NCBI RefSeq assembly: GCF_000826145.2
Contig: NZ_LN651337.1
Span: 189,774-253,773, forward strand
Length of the DNA: 64,000 nucleotides
Reading direction: 5' to 3'
DNA from: Sporosarcina koreensis
Lineage (GTDB): Bacteria > Bacillota > Bacilli > Bacillales_A > Planococcaceae
Program-made: the position numbers and the translations under genes
Shown: positions 18,328 through 28,404 of the stretch, piece after piece
Layout of the letters: every line of letters begins with the position of its first letter
Position numbering within the stretch: the stretch's first letter is position 1
The notes under the pieces: model-generated
What the model was told of the DNA's origin: nothing
The model's input: only the letters and a program-made list of their open reading frames with translations
The model's database searches: none

Positions 18328-19827
18328 ATGGAAAAAAAGCGAGGCATCGGAAAGTTCAGCTTGATCGATGTATTGTTGACAGCAGTCATACTGTTTCTTG
18401 CGACGACGGCACTTGTACTGTTAGTGACAAACCAAAAATCCGACCAGCATCTGATGTCGGCCAAGATGCCGGAACCCGGTGATACAAATGTGAAGGTCGA
18501 TAAATCGGATTCGAACTACGAAGGAATCGGGATTATCACGGAAACTTCCAACGACCCTCTCGTGAAATATGCAATCCAGTACCCCGAAAGCGGAAATGAT
18601 GAATTCAACCGGGATGTGCGCGGCTATATTGACCAGGAGAAGAACCGGTACCTGGCCGCCTTGGCGAATGTCAAGAAGCCGAAGCAGAAGAAAAGTGAAC
18701 TCAATATATCGTTTGAGACACATGTGGATCATAAAGGTAACTACTCGTTCGTCATCACCAATAACGAGACAGTAGGTGGCGTGAAGCAGCCTGCAGACAT
18801 CGAATCCTTCCATCTGGACAGAGAGAGCGGAACGGTGATGGACATCCGGAACGTGTTCAGCGACAGCCCGGAAACTGTCGAGGAAGTGACAAAGCGCGTC
18901 CGGGAAACGATCATGCATACGGAAGGCCTGCAGGAAGGCATCATTGCGGATAAGATGCAGATCCGGACTGAACCGGATTGGAAGAACTATAAAAACTTTG
19001 CACTGACCGATAAGGAGATTATCTTCTATTTCGAAAGCGGTTCCCTGAAAGAGGAAGCGGCCGGTGCACAGGCAGCCAAGCTGCCCATCGATAAAGTGAA
19101 TGACCTGCTGGAGCCGGCTTACCAGGTCGCTGCAGCGAAGCCGGCGGGCGGAGACAAGCCTGATACCGGAAAATCAGCAGGTTCCGTAGATGGGACGAAG
19201 AAGACCGGGGAAGCTGTCAAAACCGAAGGCGGCAAACCGAAGGCCGGCGGGGAAGAGACGGCACCGGCTGCCCCGCAGCAGAAACGGGTGGCACTGACGT
19301 TCGATGATGGTCCTGAACCGGCCTCAACGGGAAAAATCCTGGAGATCCTGAAAAAGTATGACGCCAAAGCGACCTTCTTCATGCTTGGCAGCCGTGTGGA
19401 ATACTACCCGGACTTGGCGAAAGCCGTCAAAGATGCCGGACACGAAATCGGCAACCATTCATGGAATCATCCGGATCTGAGCAAGATGACGCTGCCGAAA
19501 GCACTGGAAGAGATCAACCGGACCAAGGACATCATCCACAAAGTCACGGGGGAAAAGCCGACTGTCTTCCGGCCTCCATATGGCGCCTATACGGAACAGC
19601 TGAGCAAGCAGACCATTCCGCCGATCGTCCTGTGGGATGTCGATACAATGGACTGGAAGTACCGGGATGCCGGCAAACTGCTGGAGGAAGTGAAGAAAGC
19701 GACGAAAGATGGCAGCACAGTCCTCATGCACGACATCCATATGTCGACTGCGGACGGTCTGGAAGCTGTAATGCAGTATTTGACGGCAGAAGGCTACACG
19801 TTTGTCACGGTGTCGGAAATGAAGTGA
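18328..19827 (+). CDS. Membrane-anchored polysaccharide deacetylase, PdaC-like
   Basis: 499 aa. An N-terminal transmembrane anchor (VLLTAVILFLATTALVLLV, residues 13-31) places it outside the membrane. Residues about 80-270 resemble the DUF4163/DUF3298-type region of B. subtilis PdaC; a Gly/Lys/Pro-rich linker follows. The NodB domain has LTFDDGPEP near residue 326, HEIGNHSWNHPD near 372, FRPPYGAY near 414, WDVDTMDW and a final VLMHDIH. All catalytic motifs are intact. By homology it deacetylates peptidoglycan sugars; whether MurNAc or GlcNAc is untested. Confidence 0.85.
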   Translation: MEKKRGIGKFSLIDVLLTAVILFLATTALVLLVTNQKSDQHLMSAKMPEPGDTNVKVDKSDSNYEGIGIITETSNDPLVKYAIQYPESGNDEFNRDVRGYIDQEKNRYLAALANVKKPKQKKSELNISFETHVDHKGNYSFVITNNETVGGVKQPADIESFHLDRESGTVMDIRNVFSDSPETVEEVTKRVRETIMHTEGLQEGIIADKMQIRTEPDWKNYKNFALTDKEIIFYFESGSLKEEAAGAQAAKLPIDKVNDLLEPAYQVAAAKPAGGDKPDTGKSAGSVDGTKKTGEAVKTEGGKPKAGGEETAPAAPQQKRVALTFDDGPEPASTGKILEILKKYDAKATFFMLGSRVEYYPDLAKAVKDAGHEIGNHSWNHPDLSKMTLPKALEEINRTKDIIHKVTGEKPTVFRPPYGAYTEQLSKQTIPPIVLWDVDTMDWKYRDAGKLLEEVKKATKDGSTVLMHDIHMSTADGLEAVMQYLTAEGYTFVTVSEMK

Positions 19828-19837
19828 CCAAAACAGC

Positions 19838-19875
19838 AAAAAGGCTGGGAATCCAATGGATTTCCAGCCTTTTTG
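19838..19875. terminator. Bidirectional terminator, deacetylase / katA
   Basis: AAAAAGGCTGGGAATCC pairs with GGATTTCCAGCCTTTTT around a 3-nt loop; serves both converging genes. Confidence 0.9.
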
Positions 19876-19900
19876 TATTACCTGATTATGCAGATGGCAG

Positions 19901-21379
19901 TCAGTCCGCCAGCACTTCATTCATCGGAATGCTGAGCGCGGAAGCAACCCCTTCGCCATAAGCAGGGTCTGCCTGGTAGCAGTGTTTGATGTGGCGGATC
20001 TTGATTTCGGCAGGGGCGTCTCCCATGTTATCCGCCGTATTGCGGAACAGACGCTCTTTCTCGTCCTCATTCAGAAGGTTGAATAATTTTCCAGGCTGTG
20101 TGAAGTAATCATCATCGTCCTCACGGAAGTTCCAGTGATCGGCGGCGCCATGCAAGTTCAAAGGCGGCTCCCGGAAGTCCGGCTGCTCCTGCCACTCACC
20201 GACGCTGTTCGGCTCGTAGGAAGTCCGGCTGCCGTGGTTGCCGTCGACCCGCATCTGTCCGTCACGATGGAAGCTGTGGAACGGACACTTCGGTGCATTG
20301 ACCGGGATCTGATGGTGATTGACACCTAGACGGTACCGCTGGGCATCACCATAGGAGAACAACCGCGCCTGCAGCATTTTGTCCGGTGAGAAGCTGATGC
20401 CCGGGACGACGGCAGCCGGAGTGAACGCAGCCTGTTCGACTTCGGCAAAGTAGTTTTCAGGGTTGCGGTTCAGCTCAAACTCCCCTACTTCAATCAGAGG
20501 GAAGTCGCTCTTGTACCAGACTTTTGTCAGATCGAACGGATTGAACGGCATGTTGGCCGCTTCGTCCTCCGTCATCACCTGGATATACATCTTCCATTTC
20601 GGGAAGTCCCCGTTGTCGATGCTTTCCAGCAGGTCCCGCTGGTGGCTTTCCCGGTCTGTCGCAATCGTTGCCGCGGATTCGGCATCCGTCAGGTTCTCGA
20701 TGCCCTGCTGGCTCCGGAAGTGGAACTTCACGTAGACCCGTTCGTTGTCGGCATTGATGAAGCTGTACGTATGGCTGCCGAATCCGTGCATATGGCGGTA
20801 CGTGCGCGGGATGCCCCGGTCGCTCATCAGGATGGTGATCTGGTGCAGCGCCTCAGGCAGCGATGTCCAGAAATCCCAGTTGTTTTTCGGACTGCGCAGG
20901 TTCGTACGCGGATCGCGTTTGACGGCGTGGTTCAAATCCGGGAATTGAAGCGGATCACGGAAGAAGAACACCGGCGTGTTGTTGCCGACAAGATCCCAGT
21001 TGCCCTGCTCGGTATAGAACTTGAGGGCGAAGCCGCGGATATCCCGCTCGGCGTCCGCTGCTCCGCGCTCGCCTGCGACAGTGGAGAACCGGGCGAACAT
21101 TTCCGTCTTCTTGCCGATTTCGGAGAACATCTTGGCTTTCGTGTATTTCGTGATATCGTTCGTCACGGTGAACGTTCCATATGCACCGGACCCTTTCGCG
21201 TGCATGCGGCGTTCGGGAATGACTTCGCGGTCAAAGTGCGCAAGTTTCTCGATGAGCCAGACGTCCTGAAGCAGCAGCGGGCCGCGTGGGCCGGCGGACA
21301 TGGAGTTCTGGTTATCAACTACAGGGGCACCTGCAGCTGTCGTCAATTTTTTGTTGTTTGGATTCTCATTTGAATTCAT
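19901..21379 (-). CDS. katA: Vegetative-type heme catalase
   Basis: 492-aa clade 3-like small-subunit catalase degrading H2O2. Distal His lies in [18 protein letters not shown] near residue 60, Asn in [18 protein letters not shown] near 132, and the proximal heme Tyr in [14 protein letters not shown] near 343. Start 21379 ([11 protein letters not shown]) has GGGAGGAATT upstream. It is monocistronic. A PerR-like box upstream fits peroxide induction. Confidence 0.93.
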   Translation of the reverse strand: MNSNENPNNKKLTTAAGAPVVDNQNSMSAGPRGPLLLQDVWLIEKLAHFDREVIPERRMHAKGSGAYGTFTVTNDITKYTKAKMFSEIGKKTEMFARFSTVAGERGAADAERDIRGFALKFYTEQGNWDLVGNNTPVFFFRDPLQFPDLNHAVKRDPRTNLRSPKNNWDFWTSLPEALHQITILMSDRGIPRTYRHMHGFGSHTYSFINADNERVYVKFHFRSQQGIENLTDAESAATIATDRESHQRDLLESIDNGDFPKWKMYIQVMTEDEAANMPFNPFDLTKVWYKSDFPLIEVGEFELNRNPENYFAEVEQAAFTPAAVVPGISFSPDKMLQARLFSYGDAQRYRLGVNHHQIPVNAPKCPFHSFHRDGQMRVDGNHGSRTSYEPNSVGEWQEQPDFREPPLNLHGAADHWNFREDDDDYFTQPGKLFNLLNEDEKERLFRNTADNMGDAPAEIKIRHIKHCYQADPAYGEGVASALSIPMNEVLAD

Positions 21380-21457
21380 CTCAATTCCTCCCAATCTCTT
21401 TTTCCTAAGCTATGAATCCACTATATCAGCCGGGTGACAAGTTAGCCAGCATTTTGT

Positions 21458-21472
21458 TTAGAATTATTATTG
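21458..21472 (-). promoter_or_regulatory. PerR-like box upstream of katA
   Basis: TTAGAATTATTATTG matches the PerR consensus TTATAATNATTATAA at 11 of 14 defined positions and lies 80 bp upstream of the katA start. Context (catalase) supports it; the AT-rich surroundings make chance similarity possible. Confidence 0.45.
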
Positions 21473-21557
21473 TTAAGTACAAGTTATCATCTGGAGTATA
21501 ATTACTTTCAATATATATTCCAAAAAAGATGGGGGACATCTGACATGTGTCAACATT

Positions 21558-21652
21558 TCTACAAAGGATACCGAAACAGCCCGGAAGTTTACAGCTTTGT
21601 AACAGATCCTCCGCTGATTGCTCACAAAGTATTTTAGCTTTTAATTTATAAT
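21558..21652 (+). promoter_or_regulatory. cydABDC promoter region
   Basis: A perfect TATAAT lies at 21647-21652 with no good -35, suggesting an activator-dependent promoter. Upstream are CTTTGT (21595-21600) and inverted ACAAAG (21624-21629), plus another ACAAAG at 21561-21566. These resemble half-sites of Rex (TTGTGAA...TTCACAA), which represses cyd in B. subtilis, but no full Rex palindrome is present. The remaining part of the katA-cydA gap shows nothing else I can support. Confidence 0.4.
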
Positions 21653-21685
21653 GGAGTCAGATTGAGTGTGAGGGGAGAGATAGGG

Positions 21686-23089
21686 ATGGAAGAGGTTTTA
21701 CTCGCAAGGATCCAGTTCGCATCGACAACGTTGTTCCACTTCATTTTTGTTCCGCTGTCGATCGGGCTGGCGCTAATCATCGCGATCATGCAGACACTCT
21801 ACGTAGTGAAGAAAAAAGAGATATATATGAAGATGACGAAGTTCTGGAGTGTGTTTTTCCTCATCAACTTCGCGATCGGTGTTGTGACGGGGATCTTTCA
21901 GGAGTTCCAATTCGGCATGAACTGGTCGACCTATTCCCGGTTCGTCGGGGACATCTTCGGGGCACCGCTTGCAGTGGAAGCACTGCTTGCCTTCTTCCTG
22001 GAGTCGACATTCATTGGGATCTGGATCTTCGGTGCCCATAAGCTGTCCAAGAAAGTCCACTTGGCATCGATCTGGCTCGTATCGATCGGTACGGTGCTGT
22101 CCGCTTTCTGGATTCTGGCAGCCAACTCGTTCATGCAGAACCCGGTCGGCTATCAGCTGCAGAACGGCCGCGCGGAGATGAATGATATTGTCGCGCTGCT
22201 GACGAACGAAAAACTGTGGGTTGCATTCCCGCACACGATCTTCGGGAGCATCGCAACGGGCGCATTCTTCGTCGTCGGTGTCAGTGCGTTCTATCTATTG
22301 AAGAAACGGCAGACCGATTTCTTCAAAAAGTCGATTGGTATCGGACTTCTTGTCGGGATGGTCGGCGGACTCGGATTGGCATTCACTGGCCACTCGCAGG
22401 CACAATATCTGATGCATGCACAGCCGATGAAGATGGCTGCAGCGGAAGGTCTTTGGGAAGACAGCGGAGACCCGGCCGCATGGACGGTCATCGCGAAGAT
22501 CGATTCCGACAAGCAGGTCACGACCCAGCGGCTGGAAATTCCGTATTTGCTCAGTTATCTGAGCTACAACGAGTTTTCCGGTAAAGTATTGGGCATGAAT
22601 ACATTGAATGACCAGATGGTCGAGAAGTACGGGGAAGGCAATTACATCCCTCCTGTCAAAACGACATTCTGGAGTTTCCGGATCATGGCCGGAACAGGCG
22701 GTGTGCTGGTCATGGCAAGTCTGCTCGGACTGTTCCTGCTATTCCGCAAGAAGATCGCTGCATCCTCCTTGTACTTGAAACTGATGATCCCGGTCATCTT
22801 CCTGCCGTTCATCGGCAACTCGTTCGGCTGGATCATGTCCGAGATCGGACGGCAGCCATGGGTGGTCAACGGGCTCATGAAGACGGCGGATGCCGTATCG
22901 CCGAACGTCTCGGCAGGGCAGATCCTGTTCTCGCTCATTTCGTTCTCCACCATCTATGCGATCCTCGGAATCATCATGGTCGTGCTGTTCGTGAAAGTGA
23001 TCCAGCGCGGACCGGAAGAACGCAAACAAGAAGACGTATCGGTAACAGATCCGTTTAACGTAGGAGGCGTGACAAATGGCACTAAGTGA
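21686..23089 (+). CDS. cydA: Cytochrome bd ubiquinol/menaquinol oxidase subunit I
   Basis: 467-aa polytopic heme subunit reducing O2 to water with quinol. Heme ligand His lies in LFHFIFVPLSIGL near residue 18, with a conserved GRQPW in the later part. The periplasmic Q-loop is short, as in Bacillus-type enzymes. Start 21686 (MEEVLLARIQFAS) has GGGGAG 8 bp upstream; the frame to 21662 adds non-conserved residues. First gene of cydABDC; it overlaps cydB by 14 bp. Confidence 0.95.
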   Translation: MEEVLLARIQFASTTLFHFIFVPLSIGLALIIAIMQTLYVVKKKEIYMKMTKFWSVFFLINFAIGVVTGIFQEFQFGMNWSTYSRFVGDIFGAPLAVEALLAFFLESTFIGIWIFGAHKLSKKVHLASIWLVSIGTVLSAFWILAANSFMQNPVGYQLQNGRAEMNDIVALLTNEKLWVAFPHTIFGSIATGAFFVVGVSAFYLLKKRQTDFFKKSIGIGLLVGMVGGLGLAFTGHSQAQYLMHAQPMKMAAAEGLWEDSGDPAAWTVIAKIDSDKQVTTQRLEIPYLLSYLSYNEFSGKVLGMNTLNDQMVEKYGEGNYIPPVKTTFWSFRIMAGTGGVLVMASLLGLFLLFRKKIAASSLYLKLMIPVIFLPFIGNSFGWIMSEIGRQPWVVNGLMKTADAVSPNVSAGQILFSLISFSTIYAILGIIMVVLFVKVIQRGPEERKQEDVSVTDPFNVGGVTNGTK

Positions 23090-24092
23090 TTTGTGGTTCG
23101 TATTGATCGCGGTCCTGTTCATCGGATTCATGATCTTGGAAGGGTTCGACTTCGGAGTTGGCATGGGAACGAAATTCCTGGCCAAGACAGAACGTGAAAA
23201 ACAATTGCTCATCCATACGATCGGACCTGTATGGGATGCGAACGAAGTGTGGCTCATCACAGCGGGCGGTGCGATGTTCGCCGCGTTCCCGCACTGGTAT
23301 GCGACTGTTTTCAGCGGGTATTACATGCCATTCGTCCTGCTGCTGATCGTCCTTATCGCACGCGGTGTCGCGTTCGAGTTCCGTGAGAAAGTGGATTCCC
23401 CGAAATGGATCGCCGTCTGGGACTGGTCGATCTTTGCGGGGAGCATCGTGCCGCCGTTCCTCCTCGGTGTGCTGTTCTCCAGCATGCTGAAAGGGATGCC
23501 GGTCGATGGGGACATGAACCTGCATGCCGGGTTCGCTGATTTTGTCAACATCTATACCGTTGCAGGCGGAGTGGCTTTCGTCCTGTTGTCCTACCTGCAC
23601 GGCCTGCTGTTCCTCACGTTGAAGACGGAGGGACCGATGCGGAAACGGGCGAAGGAAGCAGCGCTCAGGATCTATTGGGCTGCCGGCATTGTCCTTGCGG
23701 TATTCATCGGTCTGACAGCCGTCTATACGGACGCTTTTGCAAGCCGTCCGGCCATTCTCATCCCGCTGTTCGCAGTTGTGCTCATCCTGTATGCCCTGCT
23801 GCATCGTCTTATCAAAAAAGGCCGGGAAGGGTTCAGCTTCACCGTAACTGCGGTCACGCTGGCTGCTGTGACGGCTTCCTTCTTCATCGGCCTGTTCCCG
23901 AACGTCCTAGTGAGCACGATCGACTCGGCGTTCAATATGACCATCAAAGCGTCTGCTTCGGGTGAGTATTCCCTGAAATTGATGACGTTCGTCGCGCTGA
24001 CGATGGTGCCGATCGTCATCGGCTATACAATCTGGAGTTATTACGTCTTCCGTAAGCGTCTGACAGAAGACTCGGAGCATCTGGAGTACTGA
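23076..24092 (+). CDS. cydB: Cytochrome bd oxidase subunit II
   Basis: 338-aa membrane subunit with about eight to nine helices. The N-terminus MALSDLWFVLIAVLFIGFMILEGFDFGVGMG is the CydB signature, and GPVWDANEVWLITAGGAMFAAFP follows. Start lies inside the cydA end, with GGAGGCG upstream, so the pair is translationally coupled. Its stop overlaps the cydD start. Confidence 0.95.
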   Translation: MALSDLWFVLIAVLFIGFMILEGFDFGVGMGTKFLAKTEREKQLLIHTIGPVWDANEVWLITAGGAMFAAFPHWYATVFSGYYMPFVLLLIVLIARGVAFEFREKVDSPKWIAVWDWSIFAGSIVPPFLLGVLFSSMLKGMPVDGDMNLHAGFADFVNIYTVAGGVAFVLLSYLHGLLFLTLKTEGPMRKRAKEAALRIYWAAGIVLAVFIGLTAVYTDAFASRPAILIPLFAVVLILYALLHRLIKKGREGFSFTVTAVTLAAVTASFFIGLFPNVLVSTIDSAFNMTIKASASGEYSLKLMTFVALTMVPIVIGYTIWSYYVFRKRLTEDSEHLEY

Positions 24093-25819
24093 TGATGGAC
24101 CGGGACCTTCTGCGGTTCAGCGGCGGCAGGAAAGTGTTTTTCCTGACAGGTGTGCTGACCGTCTTGCAGGCGGCAGCCATCATCGTGCAGGCACTATCCC
24201 TGTCTTCAGCCATCACCCGCCTGTTCCAGGGGGCTGAGTGGAAAGGGGCCGCTGGGTCGTTCGCGCTGTTTCTCGCTGCTCACGCAGTCCGCCACTTCCT
24301 ACAATGGGCGAAGGAGCGGATTGCATTCCGCTTTGCCGACCGCATCGCGCGTTCCTATCAGGATCAGCTGACGGACGCACTGATGAAGGACGGCACAGGC
24401 ATGGTTGCAAGACAGGGCACCGGTTCCCTGCTGACACTGACATTGGAAGGGGTCCCGAAATTCCGGAAATACGTCGAGCTGTTCATCCCCCGTTCGGTGG
24501 CGATGGGGGTCACGCCGCTCGTCATCCTGATCTACATCTTCACTGCCGACATCATGTCGGGTGTGACCCTTCTGATTGTCATGCCGATCCTCGTCGTGTT
24601 CATGATCCTGATCGGCATGCTGACACAGAAGAAAGTCGACGATCAGATGGGCACCTACCGGCAGCTGTCCACCCATTTCGCGGATTCCATCCAGGGGATC
24701 GAGACACTGAAGTTCCTCGGACGGAGCAAATCGCATGAGCGCAATATCGCAGAGGTGAGCGACAAATACCGCATTGCGACCAACCGGTCCCTCCGGTATG
24801 CGTTCTTGTCGTCGTTCGCGCTCGACTTCTTCTCAAGCCTGTCCGTCGCACTCGTCGCGGTCGAGCTCGGACTGCGCCTCATCAACGGCGGCATCGGCTT
24901 GGAAGCTGCGCTGTTCATCCTGATCCTGGCGCCCGAGTATTTCCAGCCGGTCCGTGATCTCGGCAGCGATTTCCATGCGACGATGGACGGGAAGGATGCA
25001 GCTGCGGAAATCCGCCGGCTGCTCGCAGACAGTGCGGCTGCCGCAACGGAGACCGGTCCGGAACTGCCAGCCGGGTCGGCGGCTGAACGATTCACCGCCG
25101 AGCATATCGGCAGAATCGGTGACCATGGTCTTGAAATCACACGGGATCTGAGTTTTTCGATAACCGGTAAACAGAAGGTCGGGATCGTCGGCGCCTCCGG
25201 ATCGGGGAAGTCCACGCTCATCGATATGCTTGCGGGCTTCACTTCACCCGATTCAGGACTGTTCCGGGTGGGTACGGTGGAGAGTGCTTCCCTGAAGCAT
25301 CCTTCGTGGCGCAGCCAGGTGACCTATATCCCGCAGCATCCGACGATCTTTTCCGACACCCTCGCCGGTAACATCCGCTTCTATCATCCGCAGGCCAGTG
25401 ATGCGGAAGTGGAAGAGGCGGCACGGAAGGCAGGGCTGTCCGCTCTGGCTGCCGAGCTGCCGGGCGGATACGGGGAGATGATCGGTCAGGGCGGCCGGCC
25501 GCTGTCGGGCGGCGAAGAGCAGCGGGTCGCCATTGCAAGGGCACTCCTTGACGAATCGGATGTGCTCCTGCTCGATGAGCCGACCGCGCATCTGGATATT
25601 GAGACGGAACACGAAGTGAAGCAGCTGCTGCTGCCGCTGCTCGAGGACCGGCTCGTGTTCTTTGCGACACACCGGCTGCACTGGATGAAGGAGATGGACT
25701 GGATCCTTGTGATGGAGGACGGACAAATCGCTGAACAGGGGACGCATGAAGAGCTGCTAGCGCAAAATGGTGTCTACAGCAAGCTTGCGGCCGCACAGCG
25801 GGAAGGGATGATTGCATGA
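24092..25819 (+). CDS. cydD: Thiol reductant ABC exporter subunit CydD
   Basis: 575-aa half-transporter: an N-terminal six-helix membrane domain (residues about 15-310) and an ABC ATPase with Walker A GASGSGKST near 369, signature LSGGEEQRVAIARALL near 471 and Walker B VLLLDEPTAHLD. CydDC exports cysteine/glutathione-type thiols and is needed to assemble cytochrome bd. Two possible ATGs (24092, 24095) overlap the cydB stop. Confidence 0.92.
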   Translation: MMDRDLLRFSGGRKVFFLTGVLTVLQAAAIIVQALSLSSAITRLFQGAEWKGAAGSFALFLAAHAVRHFLQWAKERIAFRFADRIARSYQDQLTDALMKDGTGMVARQGTGSLLTLTLEGVPKFRKYVELFIPRSVAMGVTPLVILIYIFTADIMSGVTLLIVMPILVVFMILIGMLTQKKVDDQMGTYRQLSTHFADSIQGIETLKFLGRSKSHERNIAEVSDKYRIATNRSLRYAFLSSFALDFFSSLSVALVAVELGLRLINGGIGLEAALFILILAPEYFQPVRDLGSDFHATMDGKDAAAEIRRLLADSAAAATETGPELPAGSAAERFTAEHIGRIGDHGLEITRDLSFSITGKQKVGIVGASGSGKSTLIDMLAGFTSPDSGLFRVGTVESASLKHPSWRSQVTYIPQHPTIFSDTLAGNIRFYHPQASDAEVEEAARKAGLSALAAELPGGYGEMIGQGGRPLSGGEEQRVAIARALLDESDVLLLDEPTAHLDIETEHEVKQLLLPLLEDRLVFFATHRLHWMKEMDWILVMEDGQIAEQGTHEELLAQNGVYSKLAAAQREGMIA

Positions 25820-27546
25820 ACCACGTCACCGGATTCGTGACCCCGTATGTGAAGAAGTACTGGAAACTGATGTCGTCGTCCGTCCTGCTGGCTTTCCTGT
25901 CCCTGCTGTCCGCTTCGCTCTTGATTTTCGTGTCAGGCTATCTCATTTCCCGGTCATCCGAACGGCCGGAGACGATACTGCTTGTCTATGTGCCGATCGT
26001 GCTGGTCCGGGCGTTCGGACTGTCCCGGGCCGTCTTCAGTTATGCGGAGCGCATGACCGGCCACAATGCGGTGCTGAAAGTGCTGTCCGACATGCGGATC
26101 CGCTTGTACCGGGCACTCGAGCCGCAAGCGCTGTTCATCCGCTCGCGCTTCAAGCGCGGCGATCTGCTCGGTACGCTTGCGGATGATATCGAGCACTTGC
26201 AGGACGTCTACATCCGGACGATCTTTCCTGTCGTCAGCGGACTGGTCCTGTTCCTGTTCGCAACGGTCTCGCTGTCCGTCTTCGACTGGAAGTTCGGCCT
26301 GTTCATCGGCCTGTGCCTCAGCGTGTTCGTCTTCGTCTATCCGCTGTACTCGCTGCGTATCCGCAAGCGGCACATGCAGCGGTCGAAACAGCAGCATACG
26401 CGGCTGTACCATACACTCGGTGATGCGGTGTACGGCATCCGGGACTGGCTGATCAGCAGCCGTTCCGCCGACTTCCTTGAGAAGTTCGGGGCTGAACGGG
26501 ATGCGAGCTACTCTACGGATCTGGACATCACGCGCAAAGACCAGGCAAGGACGCTGCAGCTCCAGCTGTTTTCCGGTATCATCACCGTGGTTGTCGGTAT
26601 CTGGGCGGGGATCCAGGCGGCGGACGGCGTGATCACACCTGTCTATATCGCTGCATTCACACTGGTGACACTGCCGATCATCGAGGCGCTTATTCCGATT
26701 TCGAATGCTATGGAGCGGATTCCGGCTTATGAAGAGGCGTTCACCCGTCTCCGTTTCACGGAAGAGACCGCAAGTCAGATACGGGAGACCGAAGACCCGC
26801 TGCCGGTGCCTGCTGGGCCGGTCGGCATTTCGATCAGCGGGGCATCCTATTCCTATCAGGAAGGTGCCAGGAAAGCGCTCAGCGATATGACACTCTCGAT
26901 CGGTCAAGGGGAACGGATCGCTGTACTCGGGAAGAGCGGTGCAGGGAAATCGACGTTTCTCAATCTGCTGCTCGGTGCCTTGGAGCCTGATGCCGGGACG
27001 ATTGCAATCGCTGGACAGCCGCCGTCATCCTACGGCGATCATATCCACCAGCTCGTCAGCGTCCTGAACCAGAAACCATACTTGTTCGGCACGACGATCG
27101 AAAACAATCTGCGTCTCGGTAAACCGGATGCGTCCGCTGAGGAACTCGACGCGGCCATCCGCCAGGTCGGTCTCGAGGAATACATCCGCCGTCTGCCGGA
27201 CGGTCTGCAGACACAGACCGAGGAAGCGGGCCGCCGCTTCTCGGGAGGGGAACGCCAGCGTCTCGCGCTCGCCCGCATTCTGCTGAATGATACGCCGGTC
27301 GTCATCGTGGACGAACCATCCGTCGGCCTCGATCCCGAGACAGAGCGTAATCTGATCCGCACGATGCTGGACAGCCTGAAAGGAAAAACGGTCATCTGGA
27401 TCACCCACCATCTGATGGGGATGGAACTGATGGACCGCATCATTTTCCTGGAAGACGGGCGGATCGCACAGGAAGGCACACACGAGGAGCTGCTTAGGAA
27501 ATCCGGGCGGTACCACCGGCTCGTTGAACTGGACAGAGGTATATGA
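25816..27546 (+). CDS. cydC: Thiol reductant ABC exporter subunit CydC
   Basis: 576-aa partner of CydD, joined to it by a 4-bp ATGA overlap. Membrane domain in the first 310 residues; ATPase with Walker A LGKSGAGKST near 374, signature FSGGERQRLALARILL near 477 and Walker B VVIVDEPSVGLD. The pair would be a heterodimer. Ends the cyd operon before a strong terminator. Confidence 0.92.
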   Translation: MNHVTGFVTPYVKKYWKLMSSSVLLAFLSLLSASLLIFVSGYLISRSSERPETILLVYVPIVLVRAFGLSRAVFSYAERMTGHNAVLKVLSDMRIRLYRALEPQALFIRSRFKRGDLLGTLADDIEHLQDVYIRTIFPVVSGLVLFLFATVSLSVFDWKFGLFIGLCLSVFVFVYPLYSLRIRKRHMQRSKQQHTRLYHTLGDAVYGIRDWLISSRSADFLEKFGAERDASYSTDLDITRKDQARTLQLQLFSGIITVVVGIWAGIQAADGVITPVYIAAFTLVTLPIIEALIPISNAMERIPAYEEAFTRLRFTEETASQIRETEDPLPVPAGPVGISISGASYSYQEGARKALSDMTLSIGQGERIAVLGKSGAGKSTFLNLLLGALEPDAGTIAIAGQPPSSYGDHIHQLVSVLNQKPYLFGTTIENNLRLGKPDASAEELDAAIRQVGLEEYIRRLPDGLQTQTEEAGRRFSGGERQRLALARILLNDTPVVIVDEPSVGLDPETERNLIRTMLDSLKGKTVIWITHHLMGMELMDRIIFLEDGRIAQEGTHEELLRKSGRYHRLVELDRGI

Positions 27547-27550
27547 AGAA

Positions 27551-27597
27551 ACAGCTGCAGTACACATCAATCAGGACTGATGAGTACTGCAGTTTTT
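27551..27597 (+). terminator. cyd operon terminator
   Basis: CTGCAGTAC-A-CATCA (from 27554) pairs with TGATG-A-GTACTGCAG, then TTTTTGTTTT. Confidence 0.9.
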
Positions 27598-27823
27598 GTT
27601 TTATACGGCACTTTCATTAAAGGAGAGTGTGCCGATAATAGAACTTGAAAGAGGGTGGGGAACAAAATCAGTTCATCGATTTAAACAGATAGGGGCAGCA
27701 GGGTGCCAGCAATGGAATTTATCGAGCTGAGCTATGCGGGAGCCCGGTGGATGAAAATATTTGTGCCGTCAGCTTAGCAGGGCGACGCTTTCTGGACAGG
27801 AATCCGGATTACCCGGCACATGA
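27598..27823. other. Intergenic region without a recognisable gene
   Basis: Lies between the cyd terminator and the terminator of the converging DedA gene. No ORF with a ribosome site, no repeat and no RNA family I can name. It is short of promoter-like signals. A decayed gene or an unrecognised small RNA cannot be excluded. Confidence 0.4.
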
Positions 27824-27868
27824 AAAAAGCCGGCCTGCTGGGTTCAGTGAATCTGCAGGGCGGCTTTT
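27824..27868 (-). terminator. psd-ybfM terminator
   Basis: On the minus strand AAAAGCCGCCCTGC pairs with GCAGGCCGGCTTTTTT around a loop of about 17 nt; lies 10 bp past the DedA stop. Confidence 0.8.
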
Positions 27869-27877
27869 GTACAGTTA

Positions 27878-28363
27878 TCAGAACGGCCAGCCGAAGAGGT
27901 AGCCGAGTGAAACACAGAGAATTCCGGAGACGACAGTGCCAAGCGAAGAGAACAGCATGTACCGCTGGACGTTCATGCCGCTGATGCCGGAGAAGCAGCA
28001 GACGAAGTGCCGCATGCCGGGGACGAAGAAGCCGAGTGTAACCGTCCAGGAACCGTACCGGCTGAACCAGCGTTCCACCCGGCCGACACGCTTTTCGGAT
28101 AATCCGATCCATTTCCCGAACCGTTCGATGATCGGCCGTCCGATTTTCTTGCCGATCGTATACGTGACGAGCGTGCCGATGAACACCCCGACAATCGCAA
28201 TCAGCAGGGCGCTTGCAAGGCTCAGCAGACCGGAAGAAGAAAGGTAACCAGTAAAGATGATGACGACTTCATCCGGCATCGGCAGACCGAAGATACCAAG
28301 TGACAGGAACACGAATACAATGAAATAACCGTATTGGATAATATAGTCTTGCAGCAAACTCAT
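27878..28363 (-). CDS. ybfM: Short DedA-family membrane protein (YbfM-like)
   Basis: 161 aa with four to five hydrophobic segments. DedA motifs: FGLPMPDEVVIIFTGYLSSSG (residues 25-45), the reentrant-loop GTLVTYTIGKKIG, and FSRYGSWTVTLGFFVPGMRHFVCCFSGISGMNVQRYM with the conserved Arg. DedA proteins are implicated in lipid-carrier and aminophospholipid scrambling. It lacks the C-terminal helix of the roughly 200-aa members but matches the length of B. subtilis YbfM, which sits between pssA and psd. Downstream of psd, in the same operon. Confidence 0.85.
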   Translation of the reverse strand: MSLLQDYIIQYGYFIVFVFLSLGIFGLPMPDEVVIIFTGYLSSSGLLSLASALLIAIVGVFIGTLVTYTIGKKIGRPIIERFGKWIGLSEKRVGRVERWFSRYGSWTVTLGFFVPGMRHFVCCFSGISGMNVQRYMLFSSLGTVVSGILCVSLGYLFGWPF

Positions 28364-28404
28364 GATATCCCTCTTTTGCCGTTTCTAAGCTGATCAGCGC
28401 ACAT

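Noticed and set aside
27598-27823. Riboswitch or small RNA in the cydC-ybfM gap
   Set aside because: No known aptamer motif, promoter or terminator of its own could be recognised.
27878-28363. DedA gene as a truncated pseudogene
   Set aside because: Short C-terminus matches the length of YbfM, the frame is intact, and a proper terminator follows.
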